In this document: piece after piece, positions 35,542 to 47,467 of the stretch
Numbering within the stretch: position 1 is the stretch's first letter
How the letters are laid out: the number at the start of each line of letters is the position of its first letter
DNA from: Xiphydria camelus
Taxonomy: Eukaryota; Arthropoda; Insecta; Hymenoptera; Xiphydriidae
Reading direction: 5' to 3'
Assembly (NCBI GenBank): GCA_963678675.1
Contig: OY783191.1
Location: 10,227,995 to 10,291,994 of the forward strand
DNA: 64,000 nt
Notes under the pieces: generated by a model
The model's input: the letters and a program-made list of their open reading frames with translations, nothing else
What the model was told of the DNA's origin: nothing
The model's database searches: none
Position numbers and translations under genes: made by a program

Positions 35542-35788
35542 CCGTGGCACCGGGTGTACACCCGGGTTCACGGATTCTGAACATAATGACTTTTGAAAAT
35601 GTAATTTTAAAACGTAACATCCAATTAGCAATTAAATGTCAAACTTTCATTAGCTAATGCGGCTTTTGCCCTGGCTAATGAAAGCATGATAATTAATTAT
35701 TCATTGGTCAGTATATTGAAATATGACATTTTGAAAAGTCACTATGTTCAAAATCCGTGAACCCGGGTGTACATGGCAAGCCAGGTAT
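35542..35788. mobile_element. Inverted-repeat MITE, about 250 bp
   Basis: GTGTACACCCGGGTTCACGG at the left pairs with CCGTGAACCCGGGTGTACA at the right. The next 35 bases (GAACATAATGACTTTTGAAA) also pair. The central part contains a second pair, CTTTCATTAGCTAATG and CTAATGAAAG. Confidence 0.8.
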
Positions 35789-35954
35789 CAGATCTACACG
35801 GTTATCTATGGAATCCGTTATTTCTCCCCTTTACAATACATATTCCATGTATAGCGGTATTTATTAAGCTGGCCACTGCGGGGATGGCTTACTCCGATCC
35901 GTCCGGCAATTAGCGTTCTGTGAAGGACGTGAGATTATAAGTATAGTCTGTTAA

Positions 35955-36475
35955 GTAAGAGCGTGTGCGGCGTTATTCATGAAGACATTATTAAACAATG
36001 TTTCTTTCGACATATACATACGTTTGATATGGTCGAAGGCAATGCACAATTTGGTTAATAATGAGTTCAATTACCACCATCGATTATTGCTTGGCATCTC
36101 CGAGGCATACTATCCATCAAATTTTCAGCGTATTTATGGGGAAGTGCCTTCCAAATGTGTCGAATTTCTCGGGATAGCTGCTTCACAGTGAAGACACGTT
36201 TTCGTCCAAGCTTCTGCTTGTTTATGAAAACGTGTTCACTGTGAAGTAGCTATCCTGAGAAATTCGACGCGTTTGGAAGGCACTTCCCCGCGAATACGTC
36301 GAAAAATGGGTGGATACTATGCCTCGGGGATGCCAAGTGATTGTCGATGGTGGTCATTGGACTCATTATTAACATAATTGCACATTGCCTTGGAACATGT
36401 CAAACGTATGTACGTGGAAAAAAACATTGTTGAATAATTTCTTTATGAATAATGCCATACACACGCTCTTACTTA
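35955..36475. mobile_element. Foldback of a Tc1-type transposase C-terminus
   Basis: AAGAGCGTGTG at the left returns as CACACGCTCTT at the right. Arms of about 230 bases meet near 36205-36220, around AAACGTGTTCACTGTGAAG and its partner. On the plus strand the right arm reads EYVEKWVDTMPRGCQVIVD (from about 36292), the typical end of Tc1/mariner-superfamily transposases. Only this C-terminal piece is present. Confidence 0.8.
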
Positions 36476-37065
36476 ACTGACTGTACGTTTGCAACCCTTG
36501 TTCGCCAAACCGTATTACCTTTCTATTGTTTGTACCTGAGTTTTCATCCATATTTTTGTTACACTACTCTAGTAGTGTATAAAACAAAATAACAATAACC
36601 TTAGTCGAAAATTAAAAAGGTTAGATTTGCTCTCTTCTAAAATTAATTACTGTCGTCACCACTAGAGTACAGTGCGTTCGGTGTTCCAACAGAAATCCCT
36701 GACTAGTCAAAGTCCGCACATGCGCACTACGTACAAATCACCAACTATCAGGGATTAGTCACGGATTCTCTGCAGGAACAAACCTATTGAAATTCAATTG
36801 AGGTTGGGATGGGGAGTGTAGCGATGTGGCAACACTGTACGATGAGAACGTTACTAACCAAACTTGTACTAGCGGAGAATTTGAAATTATTTTAATGTGT
36901 TCGTCTCGTATTATGAAAATTTGAAAATATTAAATACGGAAAAACATGGTTTTAATTCATATTATTCATCGTTGCCACTCAGTTAATACGTTTCTTTAAA
37001 TCGCTCGTTTTAATACATTTATTATCTTTTTATCTTATTCGTTTCAACATTTTTAATTTCGAAAT

Positions 37066-37250
37066 AACGAAACTAATAAATACACGGGGTAACGACACAT
37101 TGACGAGACACATGCACACAATACAGGTAGAGCTCTTATCCAGTTCACGACCATGTGAGACCGCGCCGTAAAGGCGCGGTCGTGGAGCACTACCTATATT
37201 GCGCATGTGTCACGTCAATGTGTCGACACATGCGCAATACAGGTAGTACT
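37066..37250. repeat. Inverted/duplicated repeat cluster
   Basis: ACACATGC...CAATACAGGTAG motifs occur in both orientations around a short palindrome (GACCGCGCC...GGCGCGGTC near 37160-37190). CGACACATTGACG is answered by CGTCAATGTGTCG. Family unknown. Confidence 0.65.
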
Positions 37251-37513
37251 CCACACCGTGCCTTCAGACTGATCATGCAAAACTGACGACAAGACTGTGT
37301 GTGTAGACCGGGCTTATGATTACGGTGTTGCCACATTCACTTGCACTATTTTGTGTATGTGTAGAGATACATCCATGCATATAGTGACTTTGTGCGGGAG
37401 TACAGTCTCTACTACATTTTTTTCCTAGAACACTATACCTATACCGCCCTCTACTTACCTGAGTCCTCATGACCGAAACTTTTGGACTTGAATTACTCGA
37501 GGAAATACCTTAA

Positions 37514-38814
37514 GGTACGTTTAGACCGGGATACAAAATGTTGGCAACATGTTGGCAACACGTTTATGGCTGTTGGCAACATACTGTTGGATACATCGAC
37601 TTGTATCCGGATACATGCGATCAGAACCAGTTGAGCGTTCAAACGAAATGGAGTCTTGATGTTAAAAAATGGAACCGTCTATTGCTGCTGGTGTTAGTCC
37701 TGCTTTCATCATAATAGCCTCCCAGAAGCGAAAAAGAAGGTGGAGGCAGCGACAATTTTTACAAAACGGGACAAGCTATGGTGATAATTTAATGGCGGAG
37801 TTACTTGTCATTAAGTGTTCCCTAATTGGCCATCAACTGCATCAGTCATGTATTGAATTCATTTCTCCCGTTTACAAAGCTCATTTAATATTCAAAGTAT
37901 AGCGGTATCTATTACAATGGGTATTTTTTTGTGGTAAGGGGTTCATTACGACTCGTCCGGCAATTAACCCTTCAGGTAGCCTAGATTCGCCGAAACATAC
38001 CCCCGGCGAGGCGGGCGATATGGGACAGGTCAGAATGAGTCATTTTCTGCAGTGCCCGCGGTAATAGATACCGCTATATTTCGAAGCTCCTTTGACGCGG
38101 CTCAAATTTACCGACAGAAGCCTAAACGTGGCTTGATATTCGCACGTGCCACTTGGCAGCCGTATTCGCGAAATCACGCATCGGGAGAGTGCCTCTGCCG
38201 AGAGAAATAATTACGTGCCTTTCTTTTCAATCTAGAAAGAACATACACATGTAGTGAGAGAGTACTGCTTTGTAAAATGAGAAATACGATACGCCGTCCG
38301 ATCTGCCATGTGAACACTGTGCGGCCCGTATAATGTGGCATTCAATGAAAAATTTATGCAAGAAATATATGTTATTTATGATCGATACTATTAAAAAGTT
38401 TCAATCGACCTTCTGAAATTCTGTCCCTCGTGCGACGGAACATTATCGTATGTAGGTAGGTAGGTAGGTAGGTAGGTAGATTCTAGTCCAGAGAGAGCGA
38501 TGTTTCCGATGTTTCCCATTTCAAATGGGAAACTCGGATACAAGCAACAGGCAACAGCTTTCTTTGATGTCATGCCGCCCGCAGTTTACGAGTAGCAATT
38601 AAATTGTCGCTAGTCGACGGGATACTCGTGTTGCCAACATGTTGCCAACATTTTGTATCCCGGTTTGTACCTACATTCGGATAGTGGCTGTTGCCGAGTA
38701 TCCGTCAGCGAGTTGCAAGTCGGCGGGATACATGTTGACAACACCGGATTATCGTGTTGCCAACACCGGATTATCGTGTTGCCAACATTTTTGTATCCCG
38801 GTATAGACTTACCT
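37514..38814. mobile_element. TTAA-flanked element C, 1.3 kb, Harbinger-like cargo
   Basis: Left end GGTACGTTTAGACCGGGATA; right end in reverse complement GGTAAGTCTATACCGGGATA; TTAA on both sides. GTTGGCAACA repeats fill both termini. Near the left, codons 37669-37800 read MEPSIAAGV...KRKRRWRQRQFLQNGTSYGD. The RRW...R motif is like the N-terminus of Harbinger transposases, but the frame stops soon after. 37860-38160 holds a dispersed repeat shared with 35820, 58330 and 60260. Confidence 0.6.
38451..38480. repeat. (GTAG)n microsatellite
   Basis: About seven GTAG units, interrupted by no other base. It lies within element C. Confidence 0.95.
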
Positions 38815-38818
38815 TTAA

Positions 38819-39554
38819 GATATTTCAATGGTGACAGTCGTATTCAAATTTTTTGCTTCAGGACTTAGTACAACTGATCACAAACTGTATTACGCACGAA
38901 CGGAACTTTTGAGTAACTCTGTACTCTCTGAGCTCCTTGCTACACAGAGACCTCCTGTGTACAAATGTACCTCACACATATACACTGCCTGGCCCGATAA
39001 TCGTGGTAACAATGCTTCTCTCTCCTTAGAATACCGCTATGTGCCTGCCACTACGTGCCGTAGTGGGGGCTGCCGCGCCATGCCACTGGCTATCCCCTCT
39101 CCGGTAGCAAAAGTACTACTGAGTCCCATAGTCACAGGAGAGGGATAAATCAGCTGTGCGCATTGTTGCCACATCATCGTTACTCGTCCCCACCACTTTG
39201 CAGTTTCAAGAAAAATCTCAGTTTTTAAGTTATAATTTCTCTGAAACTATATGGCTCAGCACTTCCAGTTTTTGTGAACATAATCCTACAATATCATTTT
39301 ATTCGCCGTTAGTTTTTCTTTAACATTGTAAGACTGGTTCTGTAGTTATAGCTCAAAACGTCACTGAGGTACCGTCTTTCTACGTGTTAGCCATTGAAAG
39401 TCAGTGTAGAAAATGCTACTTTGAATTAATATTTTCTTTTAAACTACATGGCTCAGCGTTTTGAAATTTTGGGAATCGATGGGTAATATTTCAGTCTTTT
39501 GATTGGCAAAATTTCATGAGATTCGTAAGAAAAACGCAAAACCATGGAAATACC
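38819..39554 (+). mobile_element. TTAA-flanked element, copy B (736 bp)
   Basis: Nearly identical to 10335-11068 and in the same orientation. TTAA lies at 38815-38818 and 39555-39558. Differences I can see are a few substitutions and a 2-4 base indel (for example CTCTGTACTCTCTGAG here against CTCTGTACTCTGAG). Element C abuts it on the left and shares its TTAA. The similarity implies recent movement of this family. Confidence 0.88.
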
Positions 39555-40150
39555 TTAACATGAATGATTTGATGCTTTCTTCGTAAATTATTATACTCCA
39601 ATATTGATTTTATAAAGTCATTGTTGACTGTTAATTAATTTTAATTTAGTAAAATATGCAACCAAAATTTCCCCCTCTTAACATCAAAAATTTGAGACTC
39701 CTAACTGAAGCTTTTTCATATACAGTAGACTACCGATAATCCGGCACGTTCGGGACTCGGCCGGTGCCGGATTACCGGAAATGCCGGATTATCGGATGTG
39801 TTCCGCGATTATTCAATTATAAGTCGTAGAGTGAATGCAGTTGCAATATAATGTCTAACAGCAAACGTTGTTTGCCAGAAACGCTGAGATAATCATTTAA
39901 ACTCGAATATAAACCAAAACATACCTTTATTCCTGTAAAATGTGTTACAAATCTACACGTATATACATGATATGTACTGATGAGACATTTATTTTAAAAA
40001 ATCTCTAATGTCTTTTTGTTTTCTAGATTCAGCTCTCTTTTTAAAAAAGTTATTTCTTAGAATATGCAAATCGATGAGTTCTGCACAATTATAACGTGAG
40101 TTTGTTTCAGCAAATGTTATGAATTTGTTTAATGCGTCTGCCGCTTCCCC

Positions 40151-41653
40151 CTAACTGATTTGTTTCTTCTCTTCTTTTTCCATCTCATCATCATCTGACG
40201 CAGACCCTTCAAGATTTACTGGTTGAGGGTCTATTACGCTTTGAATAATTGCTTCATCTGTGAGCTCTTCTTCGGTTGATTCGTTCGTATCAATCTTAAT
40301 CCATTCAATGACTTCCTCCTCGGATATATTTTTTAAAGGATTTTCTTTAGGTCCACAATTAATAACATCTAACACCTTAGTTACTGCGTCTAAGTCGTCT
40401 TCCTTTTGAACAATTTGACTTGTTGAATCGGCTTCAAGAACTGCATTTGGCCAAAGTTTTCTCCAGCATCGTTGTAAAGTTATTTCTTTCACTTGAGACC
40501 ATGATAGTGCAGTAGCATATATGGCATCCTTGACGTTAAATTTATTTTGAAAGTCAGCAACATCACAGTCAGAATTTAAAAGGCCTTGGACGAAGGAACT
40601 CCTATAGAAACATTTAAAGTTTTGAATGACTCCTTGATCCATGGGTTGAATTAATGAGGTAACGTTAGGTGGCAAAAGTGTCGCAAATATGTTGCCAGAA
40701 ACTAGCTCTGCTATAGGAGGATGTGCTTTGCAATTATCCAAAAGAAGGACGGCTTTGCTGTTTTCTGGTAGATTAAGTTTCTTGAAGTTGTCCTTAACTT
40801 GCGGGACGAAGTGATGAAAAAACCAGTCCTTAAATAATATGGCAGTCATCCAAGAATTTTTTTGGGCATCATAATGTACAGGTAAAGCTGTAATATTCTT
40901 AAATGCCCTAGGTTTTTTAGATTTACCAATTACAAAAGGAGTTAATCGGTGTCTTCCAGATGCATTAGCACATAGCAAAACTGTCAACCTATCTTTATTC
41001 CTTTTAAACCCCTTAGCCGCTTTTTCATCTCCTCCAGCTAATGTCGATGTTGGCAAGCAACGCCAAAGTAGGCCTGTTTCATCAGCGTTATACACTTGAT
41101 TAGCTGACAATTTATTAGTGATTGTAATTTTTTGAAACTCCTCCGTGTATGATTTTGCCGAATCTTGGCTTGCTGATAGACTCTCCCCAGTTATATCAAG
41201 TCTGCGAATACCATGCCGTAGTTTAAAGTTTCTAAGCCAACCTTCAGAAAAATTACAATCACCCTCTAATACATTCAAATCTTCTCCAAACTTTTTAGCC
41301 TTTTCAATAATCATTGGCCCCGTTATAGGCTTTCCTTCGGCACGTTTTGCACTGAACCATTTGTACAGTGCGATATCTAGTTGCTGCAGGTTTGGTTTTT
41401 TTATTGTTTGTCTGGAATCCAGTTTCTCTGTAGTCACAGACTGAGAAGCAAAACGCATGAGGTCATCTTTTTGTTTTTTAATGTCATAAATAGTTGACGA
41501 CCCAATATTAAATTCATTCATTAAAATGTTCCTATTTTCACCCTTTTCCAGACGTTTAATAATTTCCAACTTCTGTGTAATTGTGAGGGTCACGTGTTTT
41601 CGCTTCTGACCCGTGTTCGGGATTTTACTGCTTGACGATGGTCTAGAAGACAT
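40151..41653 (-). CDS. Tigger/pogo transposase, intact 500 residues
   Basis: A single uninterrupted frame from ATG to TAG (a CTA on the plus strand at 40151). Residues about 18-70 form the CENP-B-like N-terminal helix-turn-helix (QKLEIIKRLEKGENR ... GSSTIYDIKK). Residues about 90-155 form the second DNA-binding domain (YKWFSAKRAEGKPITG ... GWLRNFKLRHGI). The DDE core has Asp191 (NADETGL), Asp306 (LLLDNCKAHP) and Asp339 (IQPMDQGVIQNFK), a DD32D spacing. The acidic C-terminus is usual. All three catalytic Asp residues are present, so the protein may be active. It would cut and paste the surrounding element at TA sites, in the nucleus. Confidence 0.93.
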   Translation of the reverse strand: MSSRPSSSSKIPNTGQKRKHVTLTITQKLEIIKRLEKGENRNILMNEFNIGSSTIYDIKKQKDDLMRFASQSVTTEKLDSRQTIKKPNLQQLDIALYKWFSAKRAEGKPITGPMIIEKAKKFGEDLNVLEGDCNFSEGWLRNFKLRHGIRRLDITGESLSASQDSAKSYTEEFQKITITNKLSANQVYNADETGLLWRCLPTSTLAGGDEKAAKGFKRNKDRLTVLLCANASGRHRLTPFVIGKSKKPRAFKNITALPVHYDAQKNSWMTAILFKDWFFHHFVPQVKDNFKKLNLPENSKAVLLLDNCKAHPPIAELVSGNIFATLLPPNVTSLIQPMDQGVIQNFKCFYRSSFVQGLLNSDCDVADFQNKFNVKDAIYATALSWSQVKEITLQRCWRKLWPNAVLEADSTSQIVQKEDDLDAVTKVLDVINCGPKENPLKNISEEEVIEWIKIDTNESTEEELTDEAIIQSVIDPQPVNLEGSASDDDEMEKEEKKQIS

Positions 41654-41750
41654 GTTAAGCTAGTTTTTCCAATATACTTTAGCACGTAAATTTTTATCTT
41701 GCCAAGTGACTAACAATGCAAGCTGCATTCACTCGGTACACCACAAAACG

Positions 41751-41816
41751 GTAGACGTTTATGACATGCGACTGTCAACTGTAGTAGACGTTTACGACAC
41801 GCGACTGTCAACTGTC
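41751..41816 (+). repeat. Direct 33-bp duplication
   Basis: GTAGACGTTTATGACATGCG at 41751 is repeated as GTAGACGTTTACGACACGCG at 41784, each followed by ACTGTCAACTGT. It lies in the 5' flank of the Tigger transposase. Confidence 0.9.
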
Positions 41817-41914
41817 TATCGTGTGTCCCGCTCTGTATTGGCTAGTTTGAAATTTACCTTCGGGGAGGTTTGGTCGGTACTCGAGTCATTTACCGGTACA
41901 AGTCGAGTACGTAG

Positions 41915-42193
41915 TTAGAGTTGGCCTAGGAAGATTGCGCTGCGTGAGCGAAAAGTGTCGAACGTCTGATTTTCCGATAGCTGTCAATTCGAGAAATCGA
42001 AGCGTGTAACATCGAAACCATGAATTTCTGAATAATGGTGAGTAATTTGTATAAAAATATACGATAAACGAATATAATAATAATTCACGATTTTGAGGTT
42101 ACACGCTTCGATTTCTCGAATTAACAGCTATCGGAAAATCAGACGTTTGACACTTTTCGCTCATGCAGCGCAATCTTCCTAGGCCAACTCTAA
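41915..42193. mobile_element. Palindromic MITE nested in the Tigger element
   Basis: TTAGAGTTGGCCTAGGAAGA at the left and TCTTCCTAGGCCAACTCTAA at the right are exact inverted ends. The arms continue through CGTCTGATTTTCCGATAGCT to an AT-rich loop near 42020-42100. It is the same family as the inner part of 19962-20341. Confidence 0.9.
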
Positions 42194-42414
42194 TTACCGA
42201 CTCGACTTCTATCGGTATACCGGTACAGAGCGGGACATACGGTAGTTATCTTGAGGATAATGCGCGTCGAACACGCTTCGGTTTAGTGCCGGACTGCGTT
42301 GATAACGTCCGCCTGCCGATACCGCCCGGAGGCGCGATCATTTGAAAATCGATACTGGTGCCGGACCATCGGGCGTTCCGAACCATTGGATGCCGGACTA
42401 TTGGAAGTGTACTG

Positions 42415-44231
42415 TACTTCTTTTATTATAAATTTACTACCAAGATTGAATTACAAACAATTAGTTTTAAGAATAGCTTAGAATTTTGGTAGATTTTTTA
42501 TTCACTTATAAATAATATTAAAGACACTTTTATTAACGGTACGTCCATGTGTCCTGTACCGCCCGGTAGAAGTGGCCAGTACAGACGAGTCTCTTACCGA
42601 CATAACCTGTTTGTAGCGCGGAGAGTGGGCACATGCTGACTGTACGGCGAGCACGGACTCTATCCAAACTCTGAGCGGTCTAGGCCGCTCAGTGAGCGGT
42701 ACAGCCAGCATTGGAGCCTAGACCGCTCACCTGCTTCGATTAATTTATTTTCTATTTTTCGAATGTTTTTTGTACTAATTTTAAGTAATAAATGGAGAAA
42801 TCGTGAAGACAAGACTAAGGTATGTCGACAAAATAATCTTTCCTGCCTTAAAGTCACTGAAATTTTAACAAAGTCATTTTTGTCTTAGGTGGGCGGTATT
42901 CCCCCCTCCTCCCCTACGAGGCTCTTGGGGATGTGCACACTGAAAAAGGTGTTTAGCTAATCCAGCTATATTTCTGGCTGTCTCAGACACAACTAGAAAA
43001 ATATTTCTAGCGTAGCAAGAATTCTTGCTATTGCGAAGAAAATTATCACTGCAATCACTATAATTTTCTAGTTGTGGCCAAATTTTTTTGACTGCAGCCG
43101 CATCCACGGGGATAGAATGTGTAGGTGACTAGCAATAAGCAATTTATATATTTTTAGGAAAATTATATTTGTTATGTCACATTATGTGTGACACGAAATA
43201 TACCAAGAACGGTGGTTCAAGCTGAATCCGCCTTGAACTTACATTGAACAAGTGGGTCTAAGGAGGTAATTATGCGTAGGTAGGTACCTATATGAAGGCA
43301 CCCATAAAATATTAATATTCATGTAATCATTCCATTTAACACATTTCCCTCGATCTATAAAGTGAACGCGTCTTATATTGTTTTTGTAAATAACAAATAT
43401 AATTTTCCTAAAAATATATAAATATTTTATAAAATTATACGCAAATACCGATATAATTATCTTATAAAGTGAAGTATTTTGAAAGGGTATAGATTTTCTA
43501 GAAATCCCTTTAGTAGATAACATTTAAATGAAGGAAGCTAGCTTTCTTAAAATTTCGGGTCGATTTAAGGTCGCTCGCTCTTTAATGGGTTAAGATAAAA
43601 GTTGTATAATTTTGATAGTTCTACAAACTTTTTACGTAGATAATTGTTAACGTTGACTTTGTGGAACTAAAGGCTCCTATAAAATTGAGTAGTGTAGGGC
43701 TTCTTAATTAGACGCTAGCTTGAGCCTAATCAGGCTTTTAAAACGTTAGATTCAGATAAGATTTGATCCAAAATGTACGAAAAAAGTTCATGAGTTAACC
43801 AGAAGGTCCGACGGATTTGAGTGGCGACCCCCCTCTCCTCCCGTTCCCCTTCAGAGAATAGACTTCGGGAGCGAAACCTTCTAGTATCAAATCCAGTCGG
43901 TAAAGCGAGACTTGTATACCTTCTCACACACACAATATATAACGTCCTCGGGATTATCTCACCTTCATTCCAGTCATCCAATAATTATCCTGGATCATTT
44001 AATTCTTACGGGGCCGTCCTGTAGATAATTCATGTTAGGTTATCTAACGTGAAACGAATACGAGGTACCTTGAGAATCTTCCAATGGGATTATACAAAGA
44101 CGAATAATTTAAATACATAGTTTTAGGATTGGGATGGCGGTGGCCTCCAATAAGGTGTCTTGGAAGTGAAGCCCTCTTAAAGGGGGTATTTTACCCTTAT
44201 TATATATTTCAACTATTACGAGGCCGCTAGC
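42415..44231. other. Non-coding DNA between transposons
   Basis: No exon or complete element was seen. A small palindrome, GAGCGGTCTAGGCCGCTC at about 42674, has a related motif (TAGACCGCTC) near 42719. The rest is AT-rich with a short CpG-richer patch near 43800-43870. Confidence 0.45.
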
Positions 44232-44740
44232 GCGCAGTTTTTTATTTCAAATTGCTTAAAGATTTATTATTAAATTAAGAAAATCGCAGGCGATACCCAT
44301 TATCATCCATGATAGCAAACTAAACTTGGCAGTCGACAATATTTCGAGCAGTACAGTAAGTTCGACCATGCTAGCAGACTTTAAATTATTCCGCTGAATC
44401 CAAGAAAATTTCTTCCAACGTTGTAGCTGTTATCCGCGTAGTTATTTCGGAACGTATGAGAGTTACGGGATATTTTCGATTTTTTTACTTTCAGGAAATA
44501 TTAAATTTAAGTTAAGGTACACTAGTTCTCAGCAAATATGATTGCTCAGTGAGAGTTCAATGTTTAGCGGATGACATTAAATTGAAGGGTACAGGAATAA
44601 AACAGGGAATATCCACTTTTCGTCGAATATATATATTTAATATTAACCAATGAGGATCGAATACTGATTAAGCGATTTTCAAATGTTTAATCCCGACCAT
44701 CACCTGACAAATTTCTATGAGCTATTTTCAAAGTCCCAGA
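44232..44740 (-). repeat. Diverged copy of the repeat in the cullin intron
   Basis: In reverse complement, ATAGCTCATAGAAATTTGTC and CAATCAGTATTCGATCCTCATT-like sequences match 18430-18560. Another block (44236-44330) resembles 18338-18420. It therefore looks like an internally inverted member of the family. Confidence 0.6.
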
Positions 44741-44766
44741 ATTTAAAGACGCTCCTTAAGGACATA

Positions 44767-45175
44767 GTAAGGTTCGTACAAGAGGTGCTTTCATGCGGCC
44801 AAATTTTTCCTGTTGATTATTTCCGAGATTAATGATATTTAACCTGCAAACACCAAATGTTGTTGACTAAAGCACATCCCAAATTATACCCAAAGCCAAT
44901 GGTTTATAATTGTTAATGCTTTATTGAATAAGTACAATATGAACGAATATTATAATAGCTATACCGGTGCTCAACTAATACTACAACCGGTAAATCATTC
45001 TACGTTTGTGTATATATTTAATAAAATATTAAAAATTATAAACTATACCCTTCGAATAAAATTTGAAATGCGCTTTAGCCAATAACACTTAGTTTCCACT
45101 TTAAATATCATTAATCTTGGAAATATCTGACAGCAAAAATTTGGCCGCATGAAGGAGCGTCGTACGAGCCTTACC
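44767..45175. mobile_element. MITE with 85-bp inverted ends, 409 bp
   Basis: GTAAGGTTCGTAC at left and, in reverse complement, GTAAGGCTCGTAC at right begin long arms. The arms include TTCATGCGGCCAAATTTTT and GAGATTAATGATATTT-like sequence on the left, with partners at about 45095-45165. The centre is AT-rich and non-coding. Confidence 0.82.
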
Positions 45176-45534
45176 GTAAAACAAATAATTTAGAGCAATG
45201 AACCCGGTGAAAGAACCAAGGACAGGGTTGCTATTTCATCGACTTCAATTAAATGAAACAACAAACGAAAACATTTGCACATAGCAATGACAAGAAATCT
45301 AAAGGGCCTTAAGTCTAGGGTTCGGAGGTACAGATTTGTACGGATTTCCCTCAACACTCGTAAATAACAATATGTAATAGTATAGTAAGGAACAAAGATT
45401 GCAAATAGTGTGCAGAGGTAGACAAACAGAAAGTTCGAGATGACAAGCCGAGCAAAAATATTATAGTAATTTTTTTTCCCGCCGAATAGAATTAGCGACG
45501 TTGAGTTGCCAACCGAAACTCTATTTCGAGTATA

Positions 45535-45650
45535 CAGTATGTCCGAGTGCAAAGTATACAAAGGGACTCCTAGTTTTATGTTAATTCCCGTAGTACATTT
45601 TCGAGATTGAAACTGCGTATGCGTAATTTTTTGCGTAAATAGTAATATAT
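45535..45650. repeat. Dispersed repeat family R2, copy 1
   Basis: It shares CTAGTTTTATGTTAATT, TTTTCGAGATTG and GCGTATGCG-type phrases, in order, with 58030-58145. Both copies begin at CAGTATGT. The family is unknown. Confidence 0.7.
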
Positions 45651-46563
45651 CGTCGGCTTACTATCAAAACCTCCTAAGTCTGGTTTTTGAGACATTGAGG
45701 TTTTTCGACTATTCATATTCTTAAAAAGCTGATACATAAGCTGGTAAAATCTCTGAAATCTAGCACGATTGTGTCAATCGCGCAAGGTGACTCTTGCCCG
45801 TTACACAATGAAAAGAATAAGGAATGATAAATAAGGAATACAATTTTCAACCGGACTTTATAGATGCCGTGTTTTTGAGTTCGACGAATTGGAACTTATT
45901 CCTAATTTCTTTCGTCGTGTAACGGGATTTATTCCGGTGATAAAGAGGCGCTTACGCACCTCTCGTGCAAAAAAAATGAGAAGAACAAATACGCGCGCGG
46001 GGTAATCTGTTCACCTAGAAAACAGTTTATTAACGGTTCATAAGTGTATTTTCAAATATAGCGATATAAATATTTTGTTATGATAAAAAATATGTTAATT
46101 ATTAGAATGTCTATTTCGGTCAAACAATTACTTCGAAATATTTAATTGTGTTAAATAAATTTCGTAATAGTTAGGGGAGAAGTGCCATGAATGGGACATG
46201 CTATGAATGGGACAGGGCTTATTTAAAATATCTAACGCAATATTTTAATGCCATATTGCTCTGTTATATGGCGCGGGAGATACCGCAAGTGATGAATGAA
46301 AAATATATCGTTTGCAGTCAACTGTAAGAGGTTGTGAGTTGCCGTGCATGTTTCTTGTAGTAAAACTGACAAGTTTAAGAATGAATAAATTTCATTCTTG
46401 AATTGCGTTTCAACGTGTAATCTCAACGGAAAAGCTTGTCAAGGTAAGAAATTTTATATTTTATATTTTTCATACAAGAAAGTATCAATAAACATAAAGG
46501 TTATATTTTTTGTGTCCATGTTTACACCGCCATGTTACCAAGCTATGAATGAGACATGTCTTA

Positions 46564-47464
46564 GGGCCGAAACCACCAACTCTGATTAAATTGTTAATTT
46601 CCGATTAGCTTAATTTAATCAAGCTCTTGCGTCCCACCAATTGTTAAACCATGATTAAAGTGAGATAATCGTCGTTGAACTTAATCGGCCATTTTTGGCC
46701 GGTTAAGAACTTAACCAGTGATTAATGTGGATCAACATAACCTCAAAGTCGAAGTTTCACTGCTGTGCAATACTATACCGGACATGAATTTTTTTACGAC
46801 GATATTTTATCATCATCTGATAATGAAAATGGTATCGAAATTGATAGAAGGCCACATTTAATTAAGGAACGAATTAATTATTTCCAAACTTTGGATGATT
46901 TGGATTTCATTACGCGTTTTCGGTTATCGAAAGACAGTGTTGAAGCTTTGCTTCTGAAAATTGTACATAATTTGCAACACGCTACAGAAAGATAAATTAC
47001 TTCTTATAAATAATATATAATCTATTTTTAAATATCGCAACATTATCATATTACGTTAAAAATCGCGTAAAATTTTCTGTATCTTTACTAAATAAAGGGA
47101 GTGCACATTTCAGAAACCACGCTATTACACCCAGAGTACAACTGCTTGCTCTCCGGTATTATGCAACTGGTTCCTTTTTAAATTCTGTTGGAGATTTCGA
47201 CAGCTCACTGAGCTCGGCTTGCAGCGCGTCAGTTGATCACGTCAGGTTCTCCCCCTACTCCATTATAAGTTCCGTTGATGAACCAATCAGAATCACCGTT
47301 ACAACAAAACCAAAACTTATTGGGAAGAGAGTATATGATTAGATAATCGGGGGTTAAAAATTCATGGTGGAACGAATTGTGCAGTTAATCATGATTAGAA
47401 CGCCGATGAAATATAATCGTGATTAGGTAATCAAGCATTTAATCAGAGTTGGTGGAATCGGCCC
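46564..47464 (+). mobile_element. Harbinger element, 901 bp, with TTA target duplication
   Basis: TIRs GGGCCGAAACCACCAACTCT at left and, in reverse complement, GGGCCGATTCCACCAACTCT at right; TTA at 46561-46563 and 47465-47467. TAATCA motifs (GATTAA and TTAATC) crowd both subterminal regions and may be transposase binding sites. It contains the 5' part of a transposase only. Confidence 0.92.
46765..47215 (+). pseudogene. Harbinger (HARBI1-like) transposase, truncated
   Basis: The first frame (46765-46995) includes LIKERINYFQTLDDLDFITR then FRLSKDSVEALLLKI. After a gap a second frame (about 47113-47205) reads NHAITPRVQLLALRYYATGS then FLNSVGDFD, the conserved block that precedes the DDE domain. 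An acceptor-like TTTCAG lies just before the second part, but no good donor follows the first. The catalytic domain is missing. The element must depend on another copy to move. Confidence 0.8.
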
Positions 47465-47467
47465 TTA

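Larger units (their letters stand above)
34994..36784. mobile_element. TA-flanked 1.8 kb composite DNA element
   Basis: The ends are GGTTTGTTCCTGCAG at left and its complement at right, both next to TA. Subterminal sequences also match loosely (CGCATGCGCA-like motifs). The interior carries at least three nested inverted structures, listed separately, and a piece near 35215-35260 that matches the small MITE at 48421. A non-autonomous nest rather than a working transposon. Confidence 0.65.
39723..42414 (-). mobile_element. Tigger/pogo-type DNA transposon, 2.7 kb
   Basis: The ends are CAGTAGACTACCGATAATCC at left and, in reverse complement, CAGTACACTTCCAATAGTCC at right, with TA on both sides. 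Repeated CCGGA/CCGGCA motifs lie in both subterminal regions, typical of Tigger. It encloses one intact transposase gene and, between the gene's start and the right end, a nested MITE. TIR divergence suggests it is not brand new. Confidence 0.9.

Noticed and set aside
45190..45561. 123-codon minus-strand frame rich in hydrophobic residues
   Set aside because: It overlaps a dispersed repeat (45535-45650) and resembles no known membrane protein.
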